Source of the DNA: Flavobacterium sp.
Lineage (GTDB): Bacteria > Bacteroidota > Bacteroidia > Flavobacteriales > Flavobacteriaceae
Direction: 5' to 3'
Assembly (NCBI RefSeq): GCF_027484705.1
Contig: NZ_JAIXSL010000002.1
Coordinates: 1 to 54,090, forward strand
DNA: 54,090 nt
This document shows positions 7,922 through 16,592 of this stretch, piece after piece. Below the pieces are notes generated by a model that had not been told where the DNA came from, made no database searches, and saw nothing but the letters and a program-made list of their open reading frames with translations. A program made the translations under genes and the position numbers. Each line of letters opens with the position of its first letter. Positions within the stretch are counted from its first letter, which is position 1.

Positions 7922-9274
7922 CTAAATCCTAAACAACAGCGCGAAAATCAACCGATTCTCCATTTTCACCAAATCTGGCTTCCAATCTGCCGGCAATGGC
8001 GTTGTCGTATAACCTGTTGGTGAAGTCACGCCACCCGAACCTGCGAAATAGGGCACATTGGCTTCGCGATGCACGAACTCAACCCGAAAAGTAATGCTTT
8101 GGTTCGGCATCCAATCAAAATTTGTCGAGCAATCCCAGCCTTTAAACTCATCGCCTGGGTTTGCCGAAAAAGGATGTGTTCCAGCGGTTTGTGTAGGATT
8201 GTTAGGATTGGGCAACGGACTTGCATCGCCTGTCGGATACAATACCAAGTACCTTCCGGGATTTGTCATGTAGCCGCCGCCAATCGTCATCGCAAAAATG
8301 TTTTTATGAAACCAAATCCTATTATAAACCATACCGCTCAAGAAATACTGCGACGGCGTTTCCGAATTGCCGTTGAACCCGCGTACGCCATCTCCGTTTT
8401 CAAAACCAATGTCGAAAGTTCCGGAAAAAGCCGCTTTGCTGATGCCTTTCGATTTCGGCTGGTTGAAATAACGCACCAAAATGCTGTTGTCAGAATGAAA
8501 ACGCATGCGGTTTTTGAGTCCGGCAGCATCGGTTCCATAATAATCGTTCGTCAGCAATTTGACAGCCTCATTCGGGCACCAAGTGATATTACCGCCCAAG
8601 CCGGGCATGCTGTTGAACTTCCCGTAGCTCTGCCAACCATTGATGAGCCAGCCTTCGATCTTTAATTTTTTTGTCGGGAAAACCTGTACGCGCAGGCCAT
8701 TGAAAAACCAAGGTGTATTATCGGAAGTAAACGATGCTTGATACTCCCAATTTTCGACTTGGTAATACGAGTTCAAACCGATATATGACATAAACATACC
8801 CGCATCGACATTAATGCCGTACCATTTATCAAAATGATAACCCGCATACGCTTCCGACAAATAGCGGTAGACATTGTCGAGCTGATATTGCCCGCGATAT
8901 ACGCTATAATCGTTCCGTGGAATGACCGTTGAACGCGTTCCGAACTGCAACATGATTTTACCGCGTGCGCCTTCGTAATTGAATTCACCACCCAAATTCG
9001 CACTCGACAATTGCATTTCATTATTGCGCGCCAAAGCCGTCGAACCAACAACCGTATTGTCATTTGGATTGTTGAAGGAATGCGTATAATTGGCATCAAT
9101 CATAATGCTTCCTGTGAAATATTTATTTGTCAATACTGAAGAAGTACGGTGATCGGAACCGTTTTGCCAAGTCATATCCATGCCTTCGAATGGTATTTTG
9201 ACCGCAGTGGAATCTTGTTGTGCAAATAGCGAAGCGATGCTTAGAAAAGTAATTAGTGTAAAAAGTTTTTTCAT
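7922..9274 (-). CDS. Outer-membrane beta-barrel porin (BBP2/OmpL-like)
   Basis: A 450-residue exported protein with a signal peptide (1-18, cut after LFAQ). Its body is built of amphipathic strands ending in Phe or Tyr and it closes with a typical barrel end, RLIFALLFRI. Blocks such as SEAYAGYHFDKWYGINVDAGMF (part) and the repeated aromatic girdle fit the putative beta-barrel porin-2 family. Its ATG lies only 2 nt after the kup stop, so it is cotranscribed with the potassium transporter; a role in letting potassium or other small ions across the outer membrane is inferred from that. Confidence 0.75.
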   Translation of the reverse strand: MKKLFTLITFLSIASLFAQQDSTAVKIPFEGMDMTWQNGSDHRTSSVLTNKYFTGSIMIDANYTHSFNNPNDNTVVGSTALARNNEMQLSSANLGGEFNYEGARGKIMLQFGTRSTVIPRNDYSVYRGQYQLDNVYRYLSEAYAGYHFDKWYGINVDAGMFMSYIGLNSYYQVENWEYQASFTSDNTPWFFNGLRVQVFPTKKLKIEGWLINGWQSYGKFNSMPGLGGNITWCPNEAVKLLTNDYYGTDAAGLKNRMRFHSDNSILVRYFNQPKSKGISKAAFSGTFDIGFENGDGVRGFNGNSETPSQYFLSGMVYNRIWFHKNIFAMTIGGGYMTNPGRYLVLYPTGDASPLPNPNNPTQTAGTHPFSANPGDEFKGWDCSTNFDWMPNQSITFRVEFVHREANVPYFAGSGGVTSPTGYTTTPLPADWKPDLVKMENRLIFALLFRI

Positions 9275-9276
9275 GA

Positions 9277-11217
9277 TTAAATGAGTTTTCGTTCTAAAGT
9301 GAGTTTGGTAATCGGTTGGTATACGATCGGAAGTTTCTCGATGGCAACATCGCTTTTGTCAAGTCCGAACGCTTTGGCATCGGACAACGAAAGTCGTTTG
9401 ATAAAATAATAGGCGTGCATCAGCAAACCATCTTTGACCGTAAATTCGTTTTCTACTGACAAGAATTTTTCGAGAATGATGAATTTATAATCGGGTTCTG
9501 CATTGTATTTCGAGGAACCATCAGGGCGTATGTGCAAGTTGAGTTCTCGGTTATTCACCAAATCCTGCACGATTTTTTTGAAATACAATTCGACTTTCGG
9601 TTGCACACGAAAACCTACATTCATAACGATTTTGATGACTTTATCGTCAAGCAATTCGATGACTTGGTAGTTTAAAGTAAACGGTTCGTTAGTGCGGTTG
9701 ATGTGCAGAAACCAATACACATCGGCGCGTTTCGGCTTTTTGGAAAAAATCGATTTGAGGATTTTCTCTTCAATTTCGTAGTTTTTATCCGCTTTCGATA
9801 AATAAATTAAATGCGTTGAATATTTGGGAATGCTGTCGTCTTCGCTTAAAGTTTTCAATAACGGCACATGCTCAGTCAGATTGGTAAATTTCAAAAATCG
9901 ATTGTTGATTTTTCTCGAATAATACCAAACATACATCACCAAAAAGATAAACAATTCGAAGAATAAAAACATCCAACGCTCCTTGATTTTAACAATGTTA
10001 GCTATAAAAAACGACACTTCAATTACAGAGAAAACCAGCAATATTAATGTCACCCAAATCGCTTTTACTTTTTTGATGAACAGCAAATAATAAGCTAGCA
10101 AAACACTAGTCATCAACATGGCAATCGTTATGGAAAAACCATACGCGGCTTCCATGTGTGCGGAAGTTTTAAAATACAATACCATCAAAACACAGCCCAT
10201 CCACAGAATCGTATTGACCGACGGAATGTAAATCTGACCTTGTAAATCGGTAGGATTCCGCAAGGCTACGCGGGGCCAGAAATTGAGCGACATCGCTTCA
10301 TTAATTAAAGTATAAGAACCGCTGATTAAAGCTTGTGAAGCAATGATTGCTGCCAACGTAGCGATGATAACGCCCGATAACAAAAACCATTCAGGCATGA
10401 TGGTGTAGAACGGATTTCTGCCTCGAAGCATCGGATCGCTTTGCGTCATTAACCACGCTGCTTGCCCAAGATAGTTGACCAGTAAAGCCGCTTTGACAAA
10501 AACCCAAGTAATACGGATGTTCTTTTTGCCACAATGTCCGAGATCAGAATATAATGCTTCAGCGCCTGTCGTGCAAAGGAAAACTGCCCCGAGCAGCCAA
10601 AACCCTTTCGGATACTCGACGAGCAATTCGTAAGCATACATCGGATTTAAAGCTTTTAAAATTTCAGGATGATGCAAGATTTGAGCAAAGCCTAAAACAA
10701 AAAGCATCAAAAACCAAACAACCATAGCCGGCCCGAAAAATGTACCAACTTTTTGAGTGCCAAAACGTTGAAAGAAAAACAAACCTGATAGAATTGCAAT
10801 GACAATCGGAATCGTTGGCAAATTGGGAACAATCGCTTGGAGGCCTTCTACAGCGGAAGCTACTGAAATAGGGGGCGTAATAATGCCGTCGGCCAAAAGT
10901 GTCGTAGCTCCTAAAATCGTTGGAATCACAAGCTTGCCTTTCCCAAAACGTTTGACCAATGCATACAGCGAAAACACACCGCCTTCACCATGATTGTCGG
11001 CCGAAAGTGTTAGGAAAATATATTTGAAAGTCGTTTGAAATGTCAGTGTCCAAAAGATGCACGAAATGCCACCATAAACAAGCAATTGAGAAATCGGGCG
11101 GTCGCCAACTATGGCCTTCATAACATAAAGCGGGCTTGTTCCAATGTCCCCGTAAATGATGCCTAAAGCAACCAGAAGTGATGCTGCGCTGACTTTTTGT
11201 AAAGTAGAATTATTCAT
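9277..11217 (-). CDS. kup: Kup-family potassium uptake permease
   Basis: Imports potassium with protons across the inner membrane. The 646-residue protein has the family length: twelve helices in about residues 1-440, then a 200-residue cytoplasmic domain. The first helix contains GIIYGDIGTSPLYV and the next conserved block GGVFSLYALVKR, both Kup hallmarks. It is followed by the porin gene 2 nt downstream and preceded by the KdpE/KdpD-like pair, all on one strand, which makes regulation by that pair likely. No kdpFABC genes are present here. Confidence 0.95.
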   Translation of the reverse strand: MNNSTLQKVSAASLLVALGIIYGDIGTSPLYVMKAIVGDRPISQLLVYGGISCIFWTLTFQTTFKYIFLTLSADNHGEGGVFSLYALVKRFGKGKLVIPTILGATTLLADGIITPPISVASAVEGLQAIVPNLPTIPIVIAILSGLFFFQRFGTQKVGTFFGPAMVVWFLMLFVLGFAQILHHPEILKALNPMYAYELLVEYPKGFWLLGAVFLCTTGAEALYSDLGHCGKKNIRITWVFVKAALLVNYLGQAAWLMTQSDPMLRGRNPFYTIMPEWFLLSGVIIATLAAIIASQALISGSYTLINEAMSLNFWPRVALRNPTDLQGQIYIPSVNTILWMGCVLMVLYFKTSAHMEAAYGFSITIAMLMTSVLLAYYLLFIKKVKAIWVTLILLVFSVIEVSFFIANIVKIKERWMFLFFELFIFLVMYVWYYSRKINNRFLKFTNLTEHVPLLKTLSEDDSIPKYSTHLIYLSKADKNYEIEEKILKSIFSKKPKRADVYWFLHINRTNEPFTLNYQVIELLDDKVIKIVMNVGFRVQPKVELYFKKIVQDLVNNRELNLHIRPDGSSKYNAEPDYKFIILEKFLSVENEFTVKDGLLMHAYYFIKRLSLSDAKAFGLDKSDVAIEKLPIVYQPITKLTLERKLI

Positions 11218-11324
11218 TATAAAATTATTAAAATTGATTTTATTTTGGAAAATATAAGACGTAAGTATCCTGCATCACAAAGATTTGACATCGATGTAAT
11301 TCCATTATTTTCGATAAATTTTAG

Positions 11325-12008
11325 CTAGCCGGTTTGAAATCTATAACCAATTCCGGATTCTGTAAGTAAGTATCTCGGTCGGTTTGGATCGGTTTCGAGT
11401 TTTTTTCGAAGTTGGGCTATGAATACCCGTAAATATTGCGTTTGGTCGGAATAACTCGGTCCCCAAACTTCTTTGAGCAAGTATTGGTGCGTGAGTACGC
11501 GGCCTTCATTTTTGACGAGCAAAACCAATAACGAATATTCTGTTGCCGTTAGCTTTACGGCTTCCTGATTTCGTTTTACGGAGCGCGAGGTCAAATCGAT
11601 AACAATCGTGTCAAAGTTGATTACGGGTTCGACTGAAGCACTGCCGGAGTTCCGCAAAGCGGTTCTGATTCTAGCAAGCAATTCCTGAGTTCGGAACGGT
11701 TTTGTCAGATAATCATTTGCGCCATGATCTAAGGCCTTGACGATTTCAGTTTCGGCACTTTTGACCGACAAGATGATAATTGGTTTCTGATACCATTCGC
11801 GGAGATGCACGAGTACATTTTGTCCATCATCGTCCGGCAATCCCAAATCGAGCAGGATCAAATCGGGCGGATGATTCGCGGCGAGCATCAAACCTTCTTT
11901 CGCATTGACGGCATAAACCGTTTTATAATCGTTCGACTCGAGTGTGATTTCAAGTAATTTCCGAATTTGACTCTCGTCATCGATGATCAGTATCGTAGCG
12001 TTATTCAT
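11325..12008 (-). CDS. kdpE: KdpE-like response regulator
   Basis: OmpR/PhoB-type regulator of 227 residues. The receiver domain (1-120) has the acidic pair Asp10-Asp11, phospho-acceptor Asp54 in LILLDLGLP, and Lys in YLTKPF; the winged-helix DNA-binding domain covers about 130-227. The sequence matches KdpE more than other OmpR-type regulators. It overlaps the kinase gene by 8 nt (ATGAATAA), so both are translationally coupled. With kup and a porin downstream instead of kdpFABC, its target here is probably the Kup system. Confidence 0.88.
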   Translation of the reverse strand: MNNATILIIDDESQIRKLLEITLESNDYKTVYAVNAKEGLMLAANHPPDLILLDLGLPDDDGQNVLVHLREWYQKPIIILSVKSAETEIVKALDHGANDYLTKPFRTQELLARIRTALRNSGSASVEPVINFDTIVIDLTSRSVKRNQEAVKLTATEYSLLVLLVKNEGRVLTHQYLLKEVWGPSYSDQTQYLRVFIAQLRKKLETDPNRPRYLLTESGIGYRFQTG

Positions 12009-13113
12009 TGCTGATGTTTTTAGTATGCATCACGGCGGCCGGAAATTTCAGCTGAAAAAATGCGCCACCTTCTTCCCTGTTTTCAACGGTGACTTTACCG
12101 TGTTGCGCCTCGACAAAACCTTTGACGATTGAAAGTCCAAGCCCCGTGCCGCCAGTTTTCGAATCCTGTATTCGGTAGAACTTATCAAAAACTTTGTCAA
12201 TTTCATTATTCGGAAACCCATGTCCATCATCGGCAATCGAAATAATTAAAGTTATCACTTCATCCGATTGGTATTCAATCACGACTTCCGGTTGGTAATC
12301 AATATTAATGGAAATCGTAGCGCCGGCGGGCGTATATTGCGACGCATTGTAAATAAGATTGTAAAGCACTTGCTCCATCAAGCCGTAATCTAATTTGAAT
12401 AACGGCAAATAATCATTAGTTTTTATAGCGATTTTATGGTTCGTTAGATTTTCATTTAAGGTATCCAACACATGATACATCAAGTCCTTGACATCGCACC
12501 AGTCGAACTTTGGTTGGATATAGCCTGATTCCAAGCGCGACATGTTGAGTAAGTTCTCCACTTGGTGATTCAAACGCAACGAAGCCTTCTCCATTTCTGA
12601 CAGCAATTTAGACTTATTATCATCCGACAAATGATTGGCTTTTCCTTGCAGCGTGCCAACAGCGCCCATAATGGTAGAAATTGGAGTCCTCAATTCGTGC
12701 GACAACGAATCCAGTAAAGTGTTGTAAAGCCTCATGGTGCTCAGTCTGGCCTCTTTGATTTGCGTGCGTTGTTCTGCCTTTCTGATTTTGAATGTCAAAA
12801 CCGCATTGATTGATGCAATCACAAAGAAAAGCAACAGCAATAACGCGTCTTCGGCGCTGTTGATGTGTAGCGTGTAATACGGTTGGATGAAAAGAAAATC
12901 GAGTGCCAGCGCAGACAAAACTGCGGCTAAAAGTACCGGAAGAATTTCAAGGAAAATGGCCAATAATGAAACTAAGACAAGCAGTAAATAACCAATGACT
13001 TTGTAATCTAAAAAATCTCTCGTAAACAAACAAAGCAACGAAATGATGCTTACAGAAAGTAAACTAACAAGGTATTGGTTTTTGGTTTTAGTATGTTTTA
13101 AAATCCGCTTCAA
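12001..13113 (-). CDS. KdpD-like sensor histidine kinase, short form
   Basis: A 370-residue kinase that corresponds to the C-terminal half of KdpD. It has four membrane segments of the DUF4118 type (about 15-105), the HisKA domain with His139 in SLSHELRTP, and an ATPase domain with the N box (YNLIYNASQYTP) and GTGLGLSIV. The N-terminal KdpD and universal-stress domains that sense potassium and second messengers in E. coli are missing. No ATG precedes the first helix; the start appears to be TTG at 13113, about 24 nt after a perfect -7 box. Confidence 0.87.
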   Translation of the reverse strand: MKRILKHTKTKNQYLVSLLSVSIISLLCLFTRDFLDYKVIGYLLLVLVSLLAIFLEILPVLLAAVLSALALDFLFIQPYYTLHINSAEDALLLLLFFVIASINAVLTFKIRKAEQRTQIKEARLSTMRLYNTLLDSLSHELRTPISTIMGAVGTLQGKANHLSDDNKSKLLSEMEKASLRLNHQVENLLNMSRLESGYIQPKFDWCDVKDLMYHVLDTLNENLTNHKIAIKTNDYLPLFKLDYGLMEQVLYNLIYNASQYTPAGATISINIDYQPEVVIEYQSDEVITLIISIADDGHGFPNNEIDKVFDKFYRIQDSKTGGTGLGLSIVKGFVEAQHGKVTVENREEGGAFFQLKFPAAVMHTKNISNE

Positions 13114-13136
13114 ATCGTTGTGATTATTTTACGGGA

Positions 13137-13144
13137 CAAAGTTA
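13137..13144 (-). promoter_or_regulatory. -7 box of the potassium operon
   Basis: TAACTTTG on the minus strand, a perfect TAnnTTTG, about 20 nt before the TTG start of the kinase gene. No clear -33 box. Confidence 0.5.
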
Positions 13145-13228
13145 AAGCATAAGTTGTAAGTATTTTATAAGATGCTCCTGGCAACGCATAAAGATTTTAT
13201 AAAGACAATGCCTGAATATTCGGATCTG

Positions 13229-13726
13229 TTATGCAACCGTTGATGAAGTAACCGCCAAATAATGGTTGATGCAATGAACAATGGCTAATAAAAACAGCTC
13301 CTTATGGTTCTGGCTGTCGAATTCGTCTGAAGTAGCGATGTCATAATCGAGATGCATTTTCCGCCATTTAAAATCGGGGGTTACAGCGAGTATTTCTTTC
13401 TCATCGGTATCAACCAGCACATATTGGGAACTCAAAAGCCCTTTGAGGCGCAATAAATAACTCTTTTCTTCACCATCGAATTTGGTGTGGATGACAATTC
13501 CTTTCCAGCCCATTTTAAACTCCAGCAAAAGTTTATCGTTTCGTTTCAATTCGATTTTTGAGTCCCAAAATCCTTTAGGCTCAAGTTGATATTCCGAATG
13601 GTTAGTCAAAATGATATTGGCTTTAAAGGAATACCAGTTCGAATAGACTAATGTGCCTGCAGAAACATCATTCGTCGATAGCATGAAATTTCTTGAATCA
13701 ATTGAAGTAGCCTTGTAATGTGCCAT
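13229..13726 (-). CDS. Protein of unknown function
   Basis: A 165-residue soluble protein without signal peptide or membrane segment. It is rich in beta-like stretches with Tyr and Trp (NWYSFKANIIL, FKMGWKGIVI), an aspect seen in LURP1/Tubby-like proteins, but no diagnostic motif supports assignment. The C-terminal part (about 135-160) looks helical. It stands between the kinase gene and a palindromic element and is probably expressed alone. Confidence 0.65.
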   Translation of the reverse strand: MAHYKATSIDSRNFMLSTNDVSAGTLVYSNWYSFKANIILTNHSEYQLEPKGFWDSKIELKRNDKLLLEFKMGWKGIVIHTKFDGEEKSYLLRLKGLLSSQYVLVDTDEKEILAVTPDFKWRKMHLDYDIATSDEFDSQNHKELFLLAIVHCINHYLAVTSSTVA

Positions 13727-13790
13727 TTTCTTGAATTTTGTTAATAATGAATTTCTCAGATTTTAAAACATATAGCTTATCGAATCGGGC

Positions 13791-13863
13791 GCATAGCCCT
13801 GGTAGAAACCTTTTGTGCCGGCGTTCGACGCAAAAGATATAATGAACAACCGGATCAGCTTCT
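13791..13863 (-). repeat. 80-bp palindromic element, copy 2 of 6
   Basis: Reverse orientation. The inner stem is CTTTTGCGTCG with CGGCACAAAAG (mismatched in the middle); outer pairs are degenerate. It starts 3 nt after the stop of the gene at 13867-14298, read in the gene's sense. Confidence 0.75.
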
Positions 13864-13866
13864 GAA

Positions 13867-14298
13867 TTATTTCCTTCTAGTATCGATGATGTAAACGATT
13901 TTCCAGCTTTCTTTTTCCTTGAACAGCGTGAAGGCATTGACGCCTTTGTGGCTCAGTTTGTCGTTGATGTAGAATTCGTATGGTGTCCAGGCGTGCGCCA
14001 TCGAACCATCGACCTGAATCGTGTAGCTCAGGATTTGCTCGTTGTATTTGAGGTCTTTAGGAAATGAGGCGACCGAGCGGTAAAAGAAATGCAGCGGTTC
14101 TTCAGTAAGACTGTTGCCGTTGCTGTTTTCCTCGATCGATTGCAGGATCATTTTGTCGGCGCAGACCTGGTGCAGCAAGAGCGTGTCGCGGTGGTGGAAG
14201 CCTTCGAAAAAAGTCTGGATCGTGTTTTTGACGTCTTCGTTTTGGGCGTTGCTGTTGATGCTGAAGATAAAAATGAGGACGAGCGCTATTTTTTTCAT
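13867..14298 (-). CDS. Exported NTF2-like (SnoaL/DUF4440-type) protein
   Basis: A 143-residue protein with a signal peptide (1-18, cut after SNAQ) followed by an NTF2-like fold: an N-terminal helix (VKNTIQTFFEGFHHRD), DKMILQSI, and a closing sheet ending GVNAFTLFKEKESWKIVYIIDTR (part). Members of this fold bind small molecules or are non-catalytic; the role here is unknown. It is probably periplasmic. A palindromic repeat element lies at its 3' end. Confidence 0.8.
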   Translation of the reverse strand: MKKIALVLIFIFSINSNAQNEDVKNTIQTFFEGFHHRDTLLLHQVCADKMILQSIEENSNGNSLTEEPLHFFYRSVASFPKDLKYNEQILSYTIQVDGSMAHAWTPYEFYINDKLSHKGVNAFTLFKEKESWKIVYIIDTRRK

Positions 14299-14368
14299 AA
14301 TGATTTAGTGTAAAGGTTTGATGGAAAGCCTGCAGCGAATCTGAGAAAGTTTGTCAACGCTTCAAAAA

Positions 14369-14385
14369 AAACGTTACAAACGTTT
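14369..14385. promoter_or_regulatory. Palindrome between the NTF2-like gene and panB
   Basis: AAACGTT-ACA-AACGTTT, a perfect 7-bp inverted repeat in the divergent gap (70 nt from the NTF2-like start, 67 nt from panB). It may be an operator; A and T runs at both sides would also permit a weak terminator hairpin. Confidence 0.35.
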
Positions 14386-14452
14386 TCGTCGGCAAAAGTG
14401 CATCTGATTCCCAACTCGATTTATTACTTTTACAGCAACAAAAATAGAACTT

Positions 14453-15271
14453 ATGTCTGTCGCAAAAAAAGATTATAAAAGAATTACCACAAAGTCATTG
14501 ATTGAGATGAAGGAAAACGGCGAGAAAATCTCGATGTTGACTGCTTACGATTTCACGATGGCCAAAATTGTAGACGCCGCAGGGATTGATGTCATACTCG
14601 TCGGCGATTCTGCGAGCAACGTCATGGCAGGACACGAAACGACTTTGCCGATCACGCTCGATCAGATGATTTATCACGCTTCAGGTGTCGTTCGTGCCAT
14701 CACAAGAGCTTTAGTTGTGGTTGATTTGCCTTTCGGAAGTTACCAATCAGATTCTAAAGAAGCTTTGCGTTCAGCGATCAGGATTATGAAAGAAAGCGGC
14801 GCACATGCTGTGAAAATGGAAGGCGGCGCTGAAATCAAGGAAAGCATCAAAAAAATATTAAACGCAGGAATTCCTGTGATGGGGCATTTGGGTCTGACGC
14901 CACAATCCATATATAAATTTGGAACGTATACCGTTCGCGCCAAAGAAGATGCCGAAGCCGAACAACTTATTGAAGACGCGAAACTATTGGAAACTTTGGG
15001 TTGCTTTGCCGTCGTACTCGAAAAAATCCCGGCGCATCTGGCAGAACAAGTGGCAAAAAGCATCACGATTCCAGTTATTGGAATTGGTGCCGGTGGCGGC
15101 GTTGACGGACAGGTTTTGGTGATTCACGATATGTTGGGGATGAACAATGAGTTCAGTCCGCGTTTTTTAAGACGTTACCTCAATCTTTACGAACAAATGA
15201 CGCAGGCGATTGGGCAGTATGTGAGTGATGTGAAATCGAAGGATTTTCCGAATGCGGGAGAGCAGTATTAG
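14453..15271 (+). CDS. panB: 3-methyl-2-oxobutanoate hydroxymethyltransferase
   Basis: First committed step of pantothenate synthesis: transfers a hydroxymethyl group from methylene-tetrahydrofolate to 2-oxoisovalerate, giving ketopantoate. The 272-residue chain has the usual TIM-barrel length and all blocks: [51 protein letters not shown], the catalytic region VLEKIPA and [14 protein letters not shown]. The TAG stop overlaps the first base of a GNA array. Together with coaD at 28.9 kb it serves coenzyme A synthesis, but the genes are not linked. Confidence 0.97.
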   Translation: MSVAKKDYKRITTKSLIEMKENGEKISMLTAYDFTMAKIVDAAGIDVILVGDSASNVMAGHETTLPITLDQMIYHASGVVRAITRALVVVDLPFGSYQSDSKEALRSAIRIMKESGAHAVKMEGGAEIKESIKKILNAGIPVMGHLGLTPQSIYKFGTYTVRAKEDAEAEQLIEDAKLLETLGCFAVVLEKIPAHLAEQVAKSITIPVIGIGAGGGVDGQVLVIHDMLGMNNEFSPRFLRRYLNLYEQMTQAIGQYVSDVKSKDFPNAGEQY

Positions 15272-15342
15272 ACGCGCTCCGCTTAAGACACGGCTGCGCC
15301 TTTAGACACGCTGCGCTCAGGACGCGGCTACGCCTTCAGACA
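15271..15342 (+). repeat. GNA-hairpin array, locus E, forward half (4 units)
   Basis: Stems GC/GC, GGC/GCC, GC/GC, GGC/GCC with TCC, TGC, TGC, TAC (GGA, GCA, GCA, GTA on the minus strand). It starts with the last base of the panB stop. Confidence 0.88.
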
Positions 15343-15385
15343 GCTGGAAGATTGAAATACTAAATGAATATAAACGCCAAAAAGA

Positions 15386-15751
15386 ATGATTATGCACCGA
15401 TTTAAAAAACTCGAGATATGGCAAATGAGCCGTATTTTCTGTACTGAAATTTACACTGTTACAAGTGCTTTTCCAGATAGTGAAAAATTTGGGTTGGCCA
15501 GCCAGCTAAGAAGGGCTTCGGTATCCATTCCTTCGAATATAGCCGAAGGTTCTTCGAGAAATTCGAATAGAGATTTCGGACGCTTTGTCGAAATAGCCAT
15601 CGGATCAGCTTATGAAATCGAAACCCAATTGTTGATTTCAACTGATTTATATTTCCTCACAGAAGAAAAACAAATCAACCTCAATCAAAAACTTGACTCT
15701 ATCATCAAAATGATGTACCACTTTAAAAATTCTCTAAATCAAATAACATAA
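15386..15751 (+). CDS. Four-helix-bundle protein (S23/IVS family)
   Basis: A 121-residue protein of the family first seen inside intervening sequences of 23S rRNA genes: FKKLEIWQMSR at the N-terminus, then FGLASQLRRASVSIPSNIAEG and a helical end. In Bacteroidota it usually occurs as a free-standing gene; the function is unknown. Here it lies exactly between the forward and reverse halves of a GNA array, with 43 nt and 5 nt to either side, which makes it the only gene enclosed by such a pair. A second ATG at 15392 is possible. Confidence 0.88.
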   Translation: MIMHRFKKLEIWQMSRIFCTEIYTVTSAFPDSEKFGLASQLRRASVSIPSNIAEGSSRNSNRDFGRFVEIAIGSAYEIETQLLISTDLYFLTEEKQINLNQKLDSIIKMMYHFKNSLNQIT

Positions 15752-15756
15752 GCTGC

Positions 15757-15826
15757 CTCCTAAGCGCAGCGTGTCTAAAGCGCAGCGTGTCCTAAGGCGT
15801 AGCCGTGTCTCTAGCATAGCGTGTCC
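15757..15826 (-). repeat. GNA-hairpin array, locus E, reverse half (4 units)
   Basis: Plus-strand units GC-GCA-GC twice, GGC-GTA-GCC and GC-ATA-GC, each with GTGTC. The last GTGTC ends one base before the ATG at 15827, so this half occupies the place of the next gene's leader. Confidence 0.88.
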
Positions 15827-16516
15827 ATGAAAACCTTATCCGACAAAACCAACCTCCAAATCCTCCACGAAGACAACCACCTCATCGTGGTCAACAAACG
15901 TGTCGGCGATATTGTGCAAGGCGACAAAACGGGTGACAAACCTTTATCGGAAGTCGTCAAGGAATACATCAAAGACAAATACAACAAACCCGGCGAAGTG
16001 TTTTTGGGCGTCGTACACCGCCTTGATCGTCCGACCACCGGAATCGTAGTTTTTGCTAGAACGAGTAAGGCTTTAACGAGGCTCAACGAAATGTTCAGCA
16101 ACCGCGAAACGCAGAAAACGTATTGGGCTGTGGTTAAAAACCGACCGCCAAACGATGCCGATACTTTAGTGCATTTTCTCAAACGCAACGAGAAAAACAA
16201 CACTTCGAAAGCGCATCTGAAAGAAGTTCCCGAGAGTAAAATCGCCAAACTCGATTATAAAATCATCAAGGAACTCAATTCGTATTTCGCATTAGAAATT
16301 GATTTGCATACCGGAAGGCATCATCAGATTCGCGCCCAACTGGCCGCTATCGGAAGCCCAATCAAAGGCGACTTAAAATATGGTTTCGACCGAAGCAACC
16401 CGGATGGCGGGATTCATCTGCATGCGAGAAAATTGGTTTTTATCCATCCGGTTTCTAAAGAAAAGATAGAAATCGTCGCGCCGGTTCCAAATAATTCGGT
16501 GTGGAATGCTGTTTAG
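15827..16516 (+). CDS. RluA-family pseudouridine synthase without S4 domain
   Basis: Converts uridine to pseudouridine in rRNA or tRNA. The 229-residue chain holds only the catalytic domain; Asp67 in HRLDRPTTG is the catalytic residue, and LHTGRHHQIRAQL is the other family block. The S4 RNA-binding domain of RluC/RluD is absent, as in RluA and TruC types, so the target cannot be named. Its ATG directly abuts a GNA array; a GTG at 15821 belongs to the repeat and is an unlikely start. No ribosome binding site is present. Confidence 0.9.
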   Translation: MKTLSDKTNLQILHEDNHLIVVNKRVGDIVQGDKTGDKPLSEVVKEYIKDKYNKPGEVFLGVVHRLDRPTTGIVVFARTSKALTRLNEMFSNRETQKTYWAVVKNRPPNDADTLVHFLKRNEKNNTSKAHLKEVPESKIAKLDYKIIKELNSYFALEIDLHTGRHHQIRAQLAAIGSPIKGDLKYGFDRSNPDGGIHLHARKLVFIHPVSKEKIEIVAPVPNNSVWNAV

Positions 16517-16592
16517 TTACTTTTAATTGATATTTTTACAAGGTACCATCCCAAGTATTATGTTCATTTTATACCAATCAAATCAATTTAAT

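Noticed and set aside
15821..15826. GTG start for the pseudouridine synthase
   Set aside because: The GTG belongs to the repeat motif GTGTC; the ATG two codons on is better.
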